Shown piece by piece: positions 5,622-5,802 of a stretch of DNA of 5,802 bases. The translations under genes were made by a program, and so were the position numbers. The DNA is from JAHJDO01 sp030671985 [NCBI: bacterium] (GTDB taxonomy: Bacteria; JAHJDO01): NCBI GenBank assembly GCA_030671985.1, contig DAOVHI010000094.1:1-5802 (forward strand). The letters are read 5' to 3'. Position 1 is the first letter of the stretch; each line of letters opens with the position of its first letter. The notes beneath the pieces were generated by a model that had not been told where the DNA came from, made no database searches, and worked only from the letters and a program-made list of their open reading frames with translations.

Positions 5622-5802
5622 TTAAATATTACATAATTCAGTGGCTTTGATGGCATCTAGTTCAATCTCAAATAACAATTCTTCTCTACATATGTTGGCA
5701 TGGAAGATAGCCAGTGGAAAGCTGGGAATTTGATTATCAATGCAATAATGCCGGAAAAGTTCTATATTCTGTTTGCGTTTAAAATAAGCAATTCCTCTAA
5801 AA
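5622..5802 (-). CDS. C-terminal end of a possible chorismatase/XanB2-like protein, cut by the window edge
   Basis: On the minus strand a frame is open from the right edge for 59 residues and stops with TAA at 5622-5624. It reads as genuine protein: YFKRKQNIELFRHYC, then IPSFPLAIFHANICREELL, then FEIELDAIKATE near the end. The block ANICREELLFEIELDAI resembles the C-terminal strand-helix-strand of FkbO/Hyg5/XanB2-type chorismatases (RidA-like fold), which typically end in a D/N-ICR-x-DLL-x-EIE pattern. Those enzymes cleave chorismate to hydroxybenzoates or a dihydroxycyclohexadiene carboxylate. This match is from memory of the family pattern and the active-site region is outside the window. 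A RidA-like protein of another kind remains possible. It is co-directional with the EF-hand gene, 157 bases upstream of it, with no clear terminator between. Confidence 0.55.
   Translation of the reverse strand, partial: FRGIAYFKRKQNIELFRHYCIDNQIPSFPLAIFHANICREELLFEIELDAIKATELCNI

Noticed and set aside
5465-5656. A 64-residue N-terminal extension of the EF-hand protein, starting at an ATG at 5656 on the minus strand
   Set aside because: It would place a clear signal peptide in the middle of the protein, overlaps the end of the edge gene, and ignores the ideal AAAGGAG site in front of the ATG at 5464.
1-5802. Search for CRISPR, tRNA/rRNA, transposon ends, toxin-antitoxin or defence genes
   Set aside because: No repeat-spacer pattern, RNA-gene signature, transposase frame or paired small toxic genes is visible; the genes are metabolic except for the exported EF-hand-like protein.

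Overview
The window is AT-rich, densely packed bacterial DNA using the standard code. Two features argue for a diderm bacterium: a set of ADP-heptose (LPS inner-core precursor) genes, and a small exported protein. The same window carries the archaeal-type entry to the shikimate pathway (ADH synthase plus 3-dehydroquinate synthase II), which only some bacterial lineages use. That mix, with a free-standing heptose kinase and adenylyltransferase, would suit uncultured or PVC-like lineages such as Omnitrophota or Planctomycetota. This taxonomic guess is low confidence and cannot be settled from the sequence alone.

Layout. Bases 1-3031 (+) form a tight, partly overlapping run: the C-terminus of an unidentified gene cut by the left edge, gmhB (heptose-bisphosphate phosphatase), rfaE1 (heptose-7-phosphate kinase), rfaE2 (heptose-1-phosphate adenylyltransferase) and miaA (tRNA dimethylallyltransferase). 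After a 70-base gap with a near-consensus sigma70-type promoter and a good ribosome binding site comes a second + strand unit (3102-4906): ADH synthase followed by 3-dehydroquinate synthase II. A strong bidirectional hairpin at 4929-4971 separates this unit from two convergent minus-strand genes. One is a small, very basic secreted protein with one EF-hand-like calcium loop (4979-5464). The other is the C-terminal end of a gene entering from the right edge (5622-5802), which resembles the end of chorismatase/XanB2-type proteins.

How they work together. GmhB, RfaE1 and RfaE2 catalyse three steps from heptose-7-phosphate to ADP-D-glycero-beta-D-manno-heptose: 1-phosphorylation by RfaE1, 7-dephosphorylation by GmhB and adenylylation by RfaE2. 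The isomerase GmhA and the epimerase HldD are not identified here. The two aro' genes turn aspartate semialdehyde and a deoxyketohexose phosphate into 3-dehydroquinate. If the right-edge gene really is a chorismatase, the window holds both an entry to and a drain from the chorismate pathway, on opposite strands. I see no CRISPR, tRNA, rRNA, insertion sequence or phage gene, and no clearly new defence or mobile system.
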